In this document: positions 38,097-49,179 of the stretch, in pieces
Layout of the letters: the number at the start of each line of letters is the position of its first letter
Position numbering within the stretch: position 1 is the first letter of the stretch
Source of the DNA: Reticulitermes lucifugus
Lineage: Eukaryota; Arthropoda; Insecta; Blattodea; Rhinotermitidae
DNA length: 64,000 nt
NCBI GenBank assembly: GCA_026260175.1
Contig: JAKCWW010001746.1
Span: 1-64,000 of the forward strand
Direction of reading: 5' to 3'
Program-made: the position numbers and the translations under genes
Notes under the pieces: model-generated
What the model was told of the DNA's origin: nothing
Seen by the model: only the letters and a program-made list of their open reading frames with translations
Database searches by the model: none

Positions 38097-38210
38097 TTGA
38101 TTTACCTTCCATTGTATTTACCGTGCATTTTTTCAATTAAGATATATTCATTAAACACCAACTAATGGTGTTTAATTGGTGTTTAATGAATATATCTTGA
38201 TTTACCTTCC
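38097..38210. repeat. Perfect 22-bp hairpin between 14-bp direct repeats
   Basis: The arms AAGATATATTCATTAAACAC plus two bases (38139-38160) and their exact complement (38177-38198) enclose a 16-base loop. The sequence TTGATTTACCTTCC occurs at 38097-38110 and again exactly 100 bp later at 38197-38210. The layout fits a template-switch rearrangement or a tiny fold-back insertion with its duplicated target. Its length is also that of a microRNA-type hairpin, though the AT content argues against assuming one. Confidence 0.85.
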
Positions 38211-38370
38211 GTCCAGTCCTGATAACTCAAGTCAGCGCAAACTAACTTAAACAGTCAAGTCAGTCTATTGTCTAGTTTTAAGCAGTGTGTCGGCCGCATG
38301 AAAGCAGATGACAGCTGATAACAGGAGTTGGAAAGCGCTTTCTGTGTGCCACTCTTACGTAAATTTGTCG

Positions 38371-38905
38371 TCATGAGGATACTGTTTCACTAGAATCGTT
38401 TTTCGGAAAACCTCGCTCGAAGAAAGGTACTTGTACCAATTTGGTATGCATTATGTAGGCATAACGTTTAGCAGTTATTTTGTTTGTGTTGCTTGAGGTA
38501 ACTCCTGGACGATCACTGTGCATTGCCTGTTTCCCAGAGTGTACTCCAAATGCTCTGTTCTGCTTCCACGCCCGAGCAACGGCATAACCTAGAATCCCTA
38601 GACACAGAATTTGTTGCCCCTCAATTGAAGGAAGGAGTGGGGGACTTGGAAAGGGGTCTCGTAGATAGCTTGAGGACAAGGGATTAAGTTGTCCGATTCG
38701 GCCGCTGGAGCGCGACAGGAGCAATTTCCTATCTTGACCGAGTGTCACCCGTCTGGTGTGTTGCAGAACTCCAGAGCTGAGCGGCTGGGATGGGGAAATG
38801 CCAGGACGGTTCTAATGGAGTGGAAAGCGGCACAGTTCACCTGTCTCTCAGAGAACAGCAAACAGTCGGCACCCTTAACATTAATCGGAGAACAGTATTA
38901 GAGCA
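38371..38905. other. GC-richer block with a 125-codon open frame
   Basis: The block is richer in G+C than its flanks and is open for 125 codons on the minus strand (38748-38371) and 70 on the plus strand. The predicted peptides have no domain, signal or family motif that I know. I do not call a gene. An unclassified repeat is as likely. Confidence 0.3.
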
Positions 38906-38959
38906 TTACGAGATTTACAGTTCTGACAGCGGTATCGTTGAAAATTTAATTCTACTGGG

Positions 38960-39170
38960 ATGTTAGACTATGTTAACTGATAAATTGTTACCGACGTTTT
39001 GAAGTATTCTACTGCGTCCATCTTCAGGGTCAAGTAGCCCAAGACAGTGTTATTTACTGATCGACACAGCACAACATCCCAGAAGACATATCTCACGACT
39101 GCAGTATTGATAATAGTACAATATTTAACACAAGGTGTTCTAAGAGAGTCCGAATGACACACTCATCCAT
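38960..39170 (-). repeat. Interspersed repeat with degenerate hammerhead-like core
   Basis: On the minus strand CTGAAGA (39021-39027 complement) is followed by TGGACGCAGTAGAATACTTC and then AAAACG. That is the order expected of a hammerhead core with a decayed second box. Downstream minus-strand frames read FWDVVLCRSV and MDAVEYFKTSV, short spurious peptides that I recall as typical of one abundant polyneopteran repeat. Probably a PLE-type terminal sequence. Confidence 0.45.
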
Positions 39171-39174
39171 TTTA

Positions 39175-40340
39175 ATAATTCAATATAATATTGATCTTTT
39201 AAATAAAAGTAAGGCATAATATTTTAAAATTTCAGAAGATAGGAATAGGCGAGGAATGGAATCTCTGTAGAATTTAATACAATTTTGCTTTGTTAGTTAA
39301 TCGTGTTTCATTCATTTATATTTATTGGGGAAAATAAAGCCAGTTTCTCTAAGTCCGTTTTGAATAATGATTATTTTTGTCTCATTTTTGTTAAGCATGG
39401 TATTGAATAGGATATGTTTTTGCAGTAAGCGTTTCCTTTGGCACGTTTAACGTAAGAAGTATAAATTTAATATTATTTGTTCCGTGCACTGTGAATATAA
39501 TCCCCAACATACACCAACAAATGCAAACAATTTATATCAAATCACAAGTCATCCATATACAAGAATTCTCCTACATATTTCAGGAAAGAAACGTCATTCT
39601 CAGAGAGACATTAATAAAAGTTTAAAATTAAATAATCGCAGCTATAAATATACAAATGTGGATACTACTGATAATGAGATGCCGACATATTCTTCAATAA
39701 CATTCAGTGATAAGCCACTCTTTAAACAGTAAGTGGATATGTGCATAAAACATCTACTATCGACGTTTTAGATCCAAAAACAAGTCCCTATGCCGTGTAT
39801 TGATGTGTCTCCCTTCTGTCCCGCCTGTCTGACGATTCCTTGGGAGACTATATATAGTTCAATGCATAAAATGATGAATGTCTATGGCTATGACTGTTTT
39901 ATCGCTACGCAACCTTGGACGGTTTAATGCATAAAGCGAATTATTTTGCTATTTACAACCCTTATAACTATGCGGAATTATGGGGGTGAAAGTATATAAT
40001 ACGCGTGATGTTATGTTGTTTCTCTTTTAGAACTTGAATCTGTTGATAAATAAGAATAAGTGACTAAAGGATGTAAAGCTTTCATGACAGAGAAGATTTA
40101 TTTCTTTTTGTCTTCTGTGTTATGACAACGTGCATTTTGTTAGGTAGCTATACAAGTTTCGGAAGATTATATTCCCTCCACCTTCAAGACTTTACCTTGA
40201 AAATCAGAAGATTACAACGTGAATAAGTCGGTAGAACCTACATTTTTCATGCAGTTCCTTTATATTATTTAAAATAAGAAAGTTCTCTGTTATGTTGCAT
40301 ATGCTTTAGCTTTACTTACTGTGCAGTTATGCAGGATAAT
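39175..40340. other. No recognisable gene
   Basis: Nothing named in this stretch. Confidence 0.5.
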
Positions 40341-40344
40341 AATA

Positions 40345-40450
40345 TAATTTTTGCTTAGCAAGCGGTTAAAACTTTTAACAGTTTATAATATCGTAAACCC
40401 AAGTAGATGCTTCAATAAGTGGCCTGAAGCATCTTCAGTAATATGTATGT
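40345..40450 (-). repeat. PLE-type terminal relic with hammerhead-like remains
   Basis: The minus strand reads CTGAAGA (40432-40438 complement), then TGCTTCA, a loop with GGCCACTTAT, and TGAAGCA: an intact 6-7-bp stem II. The expected GAAAC box is corrupted to ATCTACTT. Further along, CGATATTATAAACTGTTAAA resembles the flanking sequence I associate with such terminal repeats. Not functional. Confidence 0.45.
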
Positions 40451-41039
40451 GTAAACATAAGACATAAGCATCGATTCATTTTGCCACTAGCTTTTCTGGT
40501 AAAGTGCAATGTGGTGTAGTAAGGAAAGTGTGCTTTCATGTGAAGACGAAATACAGCCACTGGTTGGGAAATGCTCGTTTTGCTTCCATAAGCAAACTAT
40601 TTTTCTGAGAAGGCTGAACTTGTGGTGATATTATAATATGGCAAGTGGAGGGTAGTTTGTAAACATTTCAGATGTGGTTTCACATAAGGTGTTTCTATAC
40701 TTGTCCTCTCGGAACTGGAACAGTAACTGGAAGGGTCTGCAAGGGCTACAGATTTGAATCCTGTTTGGATATATAATGTAATAGTTGGACGCAAACTATG
40801 TAGAATCAATATAAATACGAAAATTAGAAATTTTCATCTTAGTCCTATAAGCATTTATTTAATAAACAAATATATATGCTTTCAGAAAATCTTAGTTCCA
40901 TCTAGGACCGAGGTTAAACATGACAGTAGCTATGACTCTATTCCCCTTATAAGCCTTCATGGCGTGAACAGGGAAAGCTTTCCCTTTCAGAAAATCTTAT
41001 CCAATTACGGTACCTCTAATTCGCTTCATCTATAACTCC

Positions 41040-41450
41040 ACGGAGCAGATTTCTTCTTGACGAGCTAATTTTTTCTCAGTCAAGGAATTTCCCACATTTC
41101 ATGGAATACGTAAATCCACTGCAGATTTGATAAGAGCCTCCATTTGTTCCTAATTGAGACAGATAATTCCAGTCCGCAACTTCCCACCCTATTTCTTGAA
41201 GATCACAATTGATATTATCCTTCTACCTATTCTTAGGCCTTGCAAGAAGTCTCCTTCACTCAGGTGTCCCTGACCAAAGAAATACGAGTATAAGCATTGG
41301 TGTTCTCCCAACTTTAGGATTAATATACGTATCTTTCCTTCTATCATAAGTATGCTACATAGAAATCCCATTCCACTCATTTGAGTGGCATCACCCTCTG
41401 TAATATAATTAAGCGGAGGGTACACAGTCTATCTTTCTTAATACTCTTGC
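41040..41450 (-). pseudogene. LINE 3' end, 5'-truncated, reverse strand
   Basis: The minus strand reads, across shifted frames, RISLVRDT, NCDLQEIGWEVADWNYLSQL, FTYSMKCGKFLD and SSRRNLL. The pieces match the C-terminus of the LINE family whose other tails lie at 16.0, 43.7 and 59.7 kb: the poorly conserved proline/lysine-rich stretch, the D-L-x-E-I-G-W and D-W-x-x-L-x-Q boxes, and the final S-R-R-x-L-L. The reverse transcriptase is absent and frame shifts are present. It is a dead, truncated insertion. Confidence 0.72.
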
Positions 41451-43620
41451 ATTATAAATTAAACGTGATCACCGATAATTTATTCAGTTCTGGGCCATGT
41501 AAATTAAAATCACTTAAAATCACCTTTCCTGTTTACATTTAATAATATCCTTCCACCTCAATTTATTTCCCAAGTGATTTTTTGCCTCCCGCGAAAACTT
41601 TCTACCCCTTCTAGATATTCGGTTCTGTAGTATTGTAAATTTAAGTATAATTTTACATCTTAAATCATGGCTCATTATTACAAAATAATCGAGATGTTAT
41701 TATGTTTTACAAAGCAGCCTTTCATGTATGAAGAAGTAAAAACAAGATAAGCACAATATGTGATCAGCCAAGTGAGACGTAATGAATCATACACATTACA
41801 AGTCATTAATGGGCAAAAAGAAACAACTAGGAGATTGAAATATACTTTGTTCTGCTCTGTAACGTAAAGCTACGTGTATGATGATAAATTACTTATTAGA
41901 AGAAAGAAACCTTCCATAAATATATCAGACTTTTCCCTTTTGCACAGTTTCTTTCACACACTCGAATACTCTGTTGGTTACGTCTTAAGCATCTTCTATA
42001 GCACACTGTGACAGAGACATTAGGTATGATATCTTACTGAATGAACCTTTGAAAAGACGAATTATGCGCCCTGTGTACTCATATATTTCCTACGTGTATC
42101 TTCTATTGTTCATGCATAAGCAAAATTTTAATATTTATATTAAAATATCAAATAAACCTTTTATTTATTTTTGAATGCATAAGTAAAGTGTAGTACTAAA
42201 TTACAAAAGAGTATATTGAAATGAAGGAAAATGAGAGTAATTCAGCCCAAGGTGTTGGAAAATTAGGCTACGCCTTGTATTGGAGATTTAAAAAAAACTT
42301 TTGCATTTAGAAGTTTATGATTTTTCATGTTCAAATTTTCATTTACTTTTAAATTGCGAAGTCTTCTCTAATGCTTATGTCTTAATGATACCAAGTAGTA
42401 ATTATAAAATCAAAACATACGAGATTGGTATAAAAAATTAAAAATTTTATGTCTATTCGTGTTAAACAATTATCCGTACACTGAATTGGTTTTGAAGTTT
42501 AGAAGGTTTTTACTATGTGTTTACTCTAAATTAAAACTCTTTTTTCGTACATAATATTTTAGGTCCTGAATCAAAACGGTAAAATCCCGCTACAAGTCTA
42601 TATACTTTACGTCATTAGAAACGTTGTCTAAAAACAAATATAATTTGCTGAAACTGTGACTCTGTAAGAAGAGTAGTTGGTTTTCTCTGCACGGCTCATG
42701 CTAGATAATTATCGTGTTATGTAAGGAACGTTCTTGGGAGGAGAGAAGGAAAACGCTGCAAATGGACGGAAAATAGAGACAATGGTTTCAAGAAGAGAAA
42801 GGAAGACTCTTCTTCATGCTGGTATTTCCAACACCGCTTTAAGACCTAGTTGGATGAAATGAATGCTCTCTTTCTTGTGTAGTGTTTGGCTTTCCGTCTT
42901 TATCGAGTTAAATTAAAGAGGAAGACATAAGAATAATACGCAAGGATATAGTTCTGTCACAGTACAAGCATGTTTTTCAGTCGTTGCACACCATTACTCT
43001 TGTTCCTTAGTTCAATTAATGAGACTACGTAATAAATACGTCCTTTGTGTATGTCGAAGCGCAAGTATGTATGAATGGTTTATTGGAAAGGAAGTAAAGT
43101 AGGCAAATATATTTGCATATGCATAGAGGAACCGAGGTAAACCACGAAACTCGTCTATTTAGCAGTCAGAATAGAGCTTCTGCCAGGGATTTCTGAATGT
43201 GAGGTAACATCCTAACGAAAATTATATGTAATTTTTTTGTAAGACTTATAAATATGTAAGACGTTACAGAACCTCAGGTGGTGTGACGTGACTCTCATAT
43301 ATGCAGTTATATTTCTAGATGAGAAGAAGTTGAAAACACTTAACGCTACATTACGGGAATAAGAGTAAATCTCATTCAGCTTTGAGTTGTTCATCGTTCG
43401 CATGCATGCTACATACTTATGACCTACTCATCTTCCTCGATTGCACCATAATAATAAATGTTAAAATATATGGGATATGGAACTTCTTATTATGCATTTT
43501 TCTCCAGTCTGTTCTTCTTATCTCTCATCGGCTCGCATACTTTCTCAGAATTATGTTTTTAAATATTATTCTTTCGAATAAGAAACTGTTTGTTACCCAC
43601 ATAAAACAACCGTAAATTTG
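41451..43620. other. No recognisable gene
   Basis: AT-rich and unassigned in all frames. Confidence 0.5.
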
Positions 43621-43639
43621 TAGCTTTATATATTTTAAG

Positions 43640-44225
43640 CTTCCGAATTTCGCAGAGAGAATGGCACTGACAAATCAGAACTGCATTTAGGAATAACTGA
43701 AAAGAGGATTAAGTTCTTGGAATGCTTCTTTCTATTCAGTTTAGAACGCATTTCCTTCAGGATTTTAATCTAAAAACATAATTCTACTTGTTTTATACGG
43801 GTGTGAAACTTGGTTTCCTACATGAACGACCAAACAGGGAGACACTAGCAGGAGGTCGGAAAATATTTTATGATGAAGAACGTCAATATTTGTATTCCTT
43901 GCCAAATATTATTAAAATGATAAATCAAGGAGGATAAGATGGCCGGGACAAGTTGTGAGCATTGCTGATGAGAAAATTGCATGCAGGGCTTTAGTTTGAA
44001 GGTCTGAAATCTAGATGTAGATGGGACGGTAGTATTACAGCTATCTTAAATATGTTTGATAAGAGGGCGTGGAGAGGATTTATCTGGTTTCAGATAGGGA
44101 GGAGTGGCCGGCTGTTTAAACAGTATAGTGAATCTTCCGGTTTTATAAAAAGGGAGACATTTCTTAATTATTTGTGGACCTGTTAGCCTCTCAGAAGGGA
44201 CTCTGCTCCATTAGGTTAGTTAAAT
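43640..44225 (+). pseudogene. LINE 3' end, 5'-truncated
   Basis: Plus-strand pieces LVLYGCETWF (near 43790), SRRIRWPGQVVSIADEKI (near 43925-43980), RCRWDGSI (near 44010) and RAWRGFIWFQIGR (near 44065) follow the order of the same LINE family as the tail at 16.0 kb: the V-L-Y-G-C-E-T-W block, the R-R-I-R-W-x-G-x-V box, the R-W-x-x-x-I block and the W-x-x-x-D-W-I terminal box. The end resembles PLRRDSAP. It is broken by stops and shifts and has no reverse transcriptase. Confidence 0.8.
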
Positions 44226-45296
44226 AGTTATTAGGGTTTTACATAGGAGACTAGAATATGAAATATTTTTGAACTGATGTTCGTAGTAAGAATTCTTCTA
44301 AATTTATGTGCTCTTGGTTTAAAAATTACATTTGTGCCGTAAATAGTTTACGAGACGTCGTTGTCGACATTTTGAAATGACACATACATACAAGTTTTTC
44401 GTTGTTATATATATAGATTCACACACGTTGGAATATTTCTTCTCGCCTCTGTTCCTAGTGAGCAAAAGCCATGGTAGTAGATTAAGGCTGGCCAAGACAA
44501 CATCGTCTCACAACCTTTAAGCTTATCGTTCATGATTGAACCCCTTATTCGACTTCGTCTTTAGTATAAGATGCCGAGATTATCGTCAAACGAACATAAA
44601 TGAAATCCGATTTTAAATCGTATTTTCTAGGCGAGCAAACATACTGCAGATTACAGATTTGTAGACTTGAACACCAGTCCGAATCCTCCGCGAAACCTGA
44701 AGCTCTCATCCATCACTCCTTATACTACAAAGTCTATCAATCGTTAAGTTTTCGAGAGTTCGTCTTCGTGGATATATATATAAGCTGAGTTTTGGTTAAG
44801 GACGAAAGAGAGACCACTTGACTGTATATTGGCAACACGTCCGTCGGGCTTTTTACGCTGTTTTCTTTCTCGTCGATACTTTGGACTCCAGTTTAACGTT
44901 TCCATTTATTTTCTAGATAAAGTATTACTCCTTAAACTCAGACTCGTTTTCATTACTGTGATGGACAGATCTTTAAAAAGTTTGAAATATGTTTTCTAAG
45001 AATATTCTCTGTGCCCATTAAACTTTAAAGCAAGGCAGTTGGTTTATGTACCACCTGCTTGAACATTAGAAGCGCTGTATTTTTAATACAGGTTGTTTTT
45101 ATGTGCTTCACACATTTTCGTAATAAATAGCGATCATTCCTACTATTTAATTAAGATTTTAGTGTTTGTAGTGCAGACTCAGAGCGTTTACTGTAAGCTG
45201 GGATGTCAGATTTTAAACATTTCTTACAGAAGGTTCGTGTCTCAGGGTTAAAATTGCCATTATACTGAACGTCCATTGCGATGATATATTAAGTAC
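44226..45296. other. No recognisable gene
   Basis: Unassigned spacer between a LINE tail and a PLE. A short TA run lies near 44406-44415. Confidence 0.5.
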
Positions 45297-45420
45297 ATTG
45301 AAGTAATCCGTCAGTCACAACAGTAACGTTTTTGCTGTTGTCAGAAATTTAGTGTACTTTACGACATAATTCGGCCAACTTTGCCACCTTCAGTAATACA
45401 CACTATGTACAAAATACTTA
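45297..45420 (+). repeat. PLE left inverted repeat
   Basis: It pairs with the complement of 48559-48680. Shared blocks include ATTGAAGTAAT, TTTAGTGTA, GCCAACTT, GGCCACCTTCA-like and AATACACACTATGTAC. Small gaps and substitutions separate the two arms. In the reverse sense this arm carries the same CTGAAGGTGGC hammerhead-like box as the right arm. Confidence 0.85.
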
Positions 45421-45474
45421 TAAATATACAGAAACAAAAGTCCGAAATGCCCATATAAAAGATTAAATCTCTTT

Positions 45475-47560
45475 CCTAGACATAAAAAATCTAAACAATA
45501 ATTTATACAAGCTACATATAGAAGCTGCCAATTTCTGGGATATTAAATGGTTTTATATACAAAATTTTATATATGACAAACTCCATAACGAACTCCAAAT
45601 TAAATGTGACAGATTACATAAACATTATACAATTTGATCTCCACAGAAACACACCAACCTTCCCACAATACCTCATTTACGTAGAATCATCAATAAGACA
45701 GATACACCCTTTTCTAATGAAGAAATGGCATTATTGAATGACGTCTTAAAGTACAATTTATTTACAACTCCAAACAATGGATCAAAAACCTACCTTTAGA
45801 AGCAGAAATTGCCTGATATATGCTATCTCCCGCCATTAGAACAGGACCCAATGGGATAACTTGCTGCCAAAAATAACAAGCATTTCTACCACATTCAAAC
45901 AAACATAATATCAGCTATAAAAGAGATGAAATTAGCTACCCTAATAATAAGGAAAATACTTACTGAACATAAGGCTATAATTGAATATGCCGATAAAGGT
46001 AAGTACACTGTCGTATTAAATAAACAAGCATATCATGAAAAAATCATGGAAATTATAAAATCCAATGAATTTTCCACTTTAATAAAAATCCCGCAACCTC
46101 ATTCCAAAACATGCGTCAGAAATGTTCTAAATACTAACACTTCTATTATAAATAAAAAAGATAAATGGAAATTTAAAAATACGAATCCATCCCCCACCCC
46201 CCTCCTCAAATTTGAGAGGTCTCATCAAAATACACAAACTCAATCCTTCCATCAGACCAGTAGCAAACTGGCAAAATGCACTAGCTTCCAAACTATCCAA
46301 ACTTATTAGAAATATAATACCACAGTACATAAAACTCCCCAAAATCTTCAATTTTAAAAATACAGTAGAACTTAGCTAAGATTTAAAAACCATACTAATT
46401 AACAAAGATAACAGAATGGTTTCCTTTGATGTAAAAGATATGTACATAAATATTTCTACCACAGAATTAATCTATATTACTGATACAGAACTAAAACACA
46501 TGTGACGAAAAAAGGAACTAATTAATAAACCAATATAGAATATTATTAAAAAAATTATTTTATAAATCATGATATATTATATTTACAGGGCAAAGGAATA
46601 AATAAAGGTGCCCCTTCTTCTGACTCTTTTCAGAAATTCACCTACAATAACATTAGATTGATAATATTACTGTATACACATTCTAAATAAATAAATAAAA
46701 CGTTCTAGGTTAATTTAGACACGTAGGTGATATGTTCATCTATGATCACAATATCTCCAATATAAAGAAAGTCATGGAAGATTTCAACAACAGTAATCCA
46801 AAACTATAATTATCCTCAGAACATGAAAAAACAATAGTATAAATATTTTCTTGACATTACCATAACCAGAAATATTGACTCACTACAGTTCAGCACATAC
46901 TGAAAACCTAGCAATACTGACACAATCATAACTGCAAATTCATATCACCCACCAGAACAAAAATACTCACCTAAGAGATACTTCTTAAATAGAATTAAAT
47001 GCTACCCATTAAAAAAACAGAAAAAATAAAGAAAATTCAATACTGAAAATATCCTGCTTAATAATTCATTCCCCCTTAAAGCAATAGACCTACTAACATG
47101 TAAAAAAAAACCCTGAACGGAAAGAATAAAACAAAAAATATGTAAAATTTACACATGTCGGCAAAGAAACAAAACTTATTACTAAACTATTTAAACACAC
47201 CAAATTAAAATTAGCCTGCAAAACCAACAACTCTATAGCAAAACTACTCAGAAACAAAACCCCACTTCATAACAATAAATATTTACACTCAGGTGTTTAC
47301 AGATTAAATTATTCTGAATGAAAATGACGATATGTTTGACAAATTGGAAGTAATTTATAATCCGATTTAACGAGAATTTACAAGCATTTCGCAACAATAA
47401 TTATCACTCAAATATCTCAAAACACCTCCTAGAAAATCAACACCTTTTTGGCACCATCAACACTACCATGGAAATCCTACACACCACCACAAATATTCAC
47501 ATCTCAACACAATAGAAAAATACTGCATCTATGAAGAAACAAACAACAATTACCAACATT
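45475..47560 (+). pseudogene. PLE reverse transcriptase plus GIY-YIG endonuclease, fossil
   Basis: Recognisable parts, in order. First an N-terminal block with TPFSNEEMALLNDVLKYNL near 45700-45760. Then the family-typical ADKG motif at 45989-46000, and the K-I-H-K with following R-P-V block at about 46215-46262. Reverse transcriptase motif A is SFDVKDMYINIS at 46422-46457, a motif B-like GINKGAP lies at 46595-46615, and the motif C region (HVGDMF) lies at 46720-46737. A thumb box FLDITITRN lies near 46850, with SYHPPEQK near 46940. The endonuclease start SGVYRLNY is near 47290, followed by the F-N-E-x-x-x-A-F-R-N-N-N and H-L-L-E-N-x-H-x-F-G blocks. PLE enzymes prime reverse transcription at chromosomal nicks, and the GIY-YIG domain makes the nick in those PLEs that have one. 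This copy is dead. Confidence 0.88.
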
Positions 47561-47853
47561 ATAATCAAAATACCTTAGAACATAGCGCGATCTTCAAAGT
47601 TTCATCTCAACTAGAACAAAAAACAACAATCACCCTTTCCTAAACAATCCTTCACTTCCTACACAATACAAATAAGATTTTCATCTACACATATATGTCT
47701 AAAAAACCACATAGGTCCTCTCTACACTCATACTACATAGCACAAGAGCGACAATAATTTATATACCTTCCACTGTAATTTATAACTAAATTTTATCGTT
47801 TTCATTTCAGATGTCATATCTTCAAAACTAGACCACTAATATAAATTTCCAAG

Positions 47854-48137
47854 GTAAAGTTAAAGTTAGCCCTAGAACAGGCCATGAAGGCCCAGAGGGG
47901 GAGTAGAGGTAGAGCTCTACTATTTCTTTAACCTCGGCGCTAGATGGAGGTGGTTGTCAACGCCACGCCCCGGCCGCTTTACCCCCGGGAATGACCCGGC
48001 ACCCATTGTACGGGAGTCTGGGTAGGCCCCAGGACCGGTCTGGACGGGTGCTGAAAATCTCGCTCCCACTGGGATTCGATCCCCGGACCGTCCAGCTCGT
48101 AGTATACCGACTACGCTATCCCGGCCCACCAATGTAA
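47854..48137 (-). repeat. SINE family 1, near full-length, nested in PLE
   Basis: On the minus strand the head is GGGCCGGGATAGCGTAGTCG (box A), followed by box B GGGGATCGAATCCC at about 48066-48079. The central module GGGGGTAAAGCGGCCGGGGC lies in 47960-47990. The 3' part includes CTCTACTCCCCCTCTGGGCC, and the tail ends TAACTTTAACTTTACC. Perfect 16-bp direct repeats AATATAAATTTCCAAG flank it at 47838-47853 and 48138-48153. The exact duplication marks it as among the younger insertions of the window and younger than the PLE it interrupts. Confidence 0.92.
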
Positions 48138-48558
48138 AATATAAATTTCCAAGAGTTATTCAAAATCAGTAAGAATCTCCACATTTCACTTTATATTTTT
48201 AACATATCTCTATATCTCCAACATAATATCCTATCCTTTACTTTATATTTCCAGGTTCACCACAAAGAAGCTTATAACATCCATATTACATAAATTAAAA
48301 TATATTCTACAATAATAATTCCTTCATCCAGCATACATTCAAGATAAGAAACTTTTAAACGCATGAATGTATCCTAAAAAATCTTCAAAAAGTAATATTA
48401 TGCACCATAAGTAATATGCCCTAAGATTGGCGAATTTGAAATTCCAAACAGCTGCAATGCCGCCTACTTCAAAATTTATTTATATAAATTAACCGTATTT
48501 ATTACTACTATTTTCCACAAAAATGAGAGCCCTACTTTATGCTGATAATCTCCTCCAA

Positions 48559-48680
48559 AGTATTTCGTACATAGTGTGTATTACCTGAAGGTGGCCAAGT
48601 TGGCGGAAACATATCGTAAATTACACTAAATCTCTGAGAACAATAAAAAGCTTTTATTCTGACAGATATATTACTTCAAT
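48559..48680 (-). repeat. PLE right inverted repeat with hammerhead-like core
   Basis: Complement of the left arm. Read on the plus strand it contains CTGAAGGTGGCCAAGTTGGC followed by GGAAAC (48585-48610). The GGCCAA/TTGGC part can form a short hairpin between a CTGAAG box and GAAAC, so a hammerhead-like core is plausible but imperfect (CTGAAGG instead of CTGANGA). Confidence 0.75.
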
Positions 48681-48734
48681 ACATTTCAGTTACAACTGCT
48701 TTTACATTTTCCGTAAAATCCCTTGAACTTATGT

Positions 48735-49080
48735 AATTGAAGGCTTCCGCCGTGGTCGTAATGTTGCTTCAAATCTTCTGGCTTGTTACCCGGCGTCGTT
48801 TTTGGTGTACGACCAACGTTTCGGGATCCCTTGTTTGTCCCATCTTCAGGGTCTTAGGAAAAAAGGATGCCAGGAGGTAAGAAACATGTGTAGGGTCCAA
48901 TGGGTATTACTGAATGGACGAGCCAATCAGGAAGAAGGGAGGTGTGGTGTGTTATGATAGTTTCTGACAGGGACTGGGAGGGGGACAATGGGTAAACAGT
49001 AGTGGGGGTATGTATATATATATGGTTTGTGGCTGTAGCCACAGAGGAAAATTGGACCCTACTCCTATATAAACACATAA
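48735..49080 (-). repeat. Second PLE-type terminal sequence with hammerhead-like core
   Basis: The minus strand carries CTGAAGA (48843-48849 complement), TGGGACAAACAAGGGATCCC with GGGA able to pair with TCCC, then GAAAC (48818-48822 complement) and GTTGGTCGTAC. Both hammerhead core boxes are intact. The 5' neighbour on that strand is a C/T-rich stretch with a short TATATA run at about 49010-49022. From memory this is the end of an abundant polyneopteran PLE-type repeat. It lies just beyond the PLE at 45.3-48.7 kb but in the opposite sense, so it is a different insertion. Confidence 0.6.
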
Positions 49081-49179
49081 ACAGAAGATTTTAAGCAACA
49101 TCCTGTGAACTTCTTCAACAGCTGAGCAACTCTCAACTTTTCATTCGCGATTTTATTTTTTGTAAAATATCTTTATTAC

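Larger units (their letters stand above)
45297..48680 (+). mobile_element. Penelope-like element with inverted terminal repeats, broken
   Basis: A fossil PLE of about 3.4 kb, or 3.1 kb without a nested SINE. Inverted repeats of about 120 bp bound it (45297-45420 and 48559-48680), in line with the variable terminal repeats of this class. Inside, on the plus strand, the parts follow the family order: an N-terminal region, the reverse transcriptase, a thumb, and a GIY-YIG endonuclease domain at the C-terminal end. It is broken by several changes, roughly ten, and cannot be active. The moderate decay of the coding part suggests middle age. The SINE near its 3' end went in later. Confidence 0.88.

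Noticed and set aside
38371-38748. 125-codon minus-strand frame in a GC-richer block
   Set aside because: Low-complexity serine/proline start, no motif, and GC-rich DNA lengthens chance frames.
47920-48132. 70-codon minus-strand frame starting MVGRDSVVGI
   Set aside because: It is the tRNA-like head of a SINE read as protein, a common false gene prediction.
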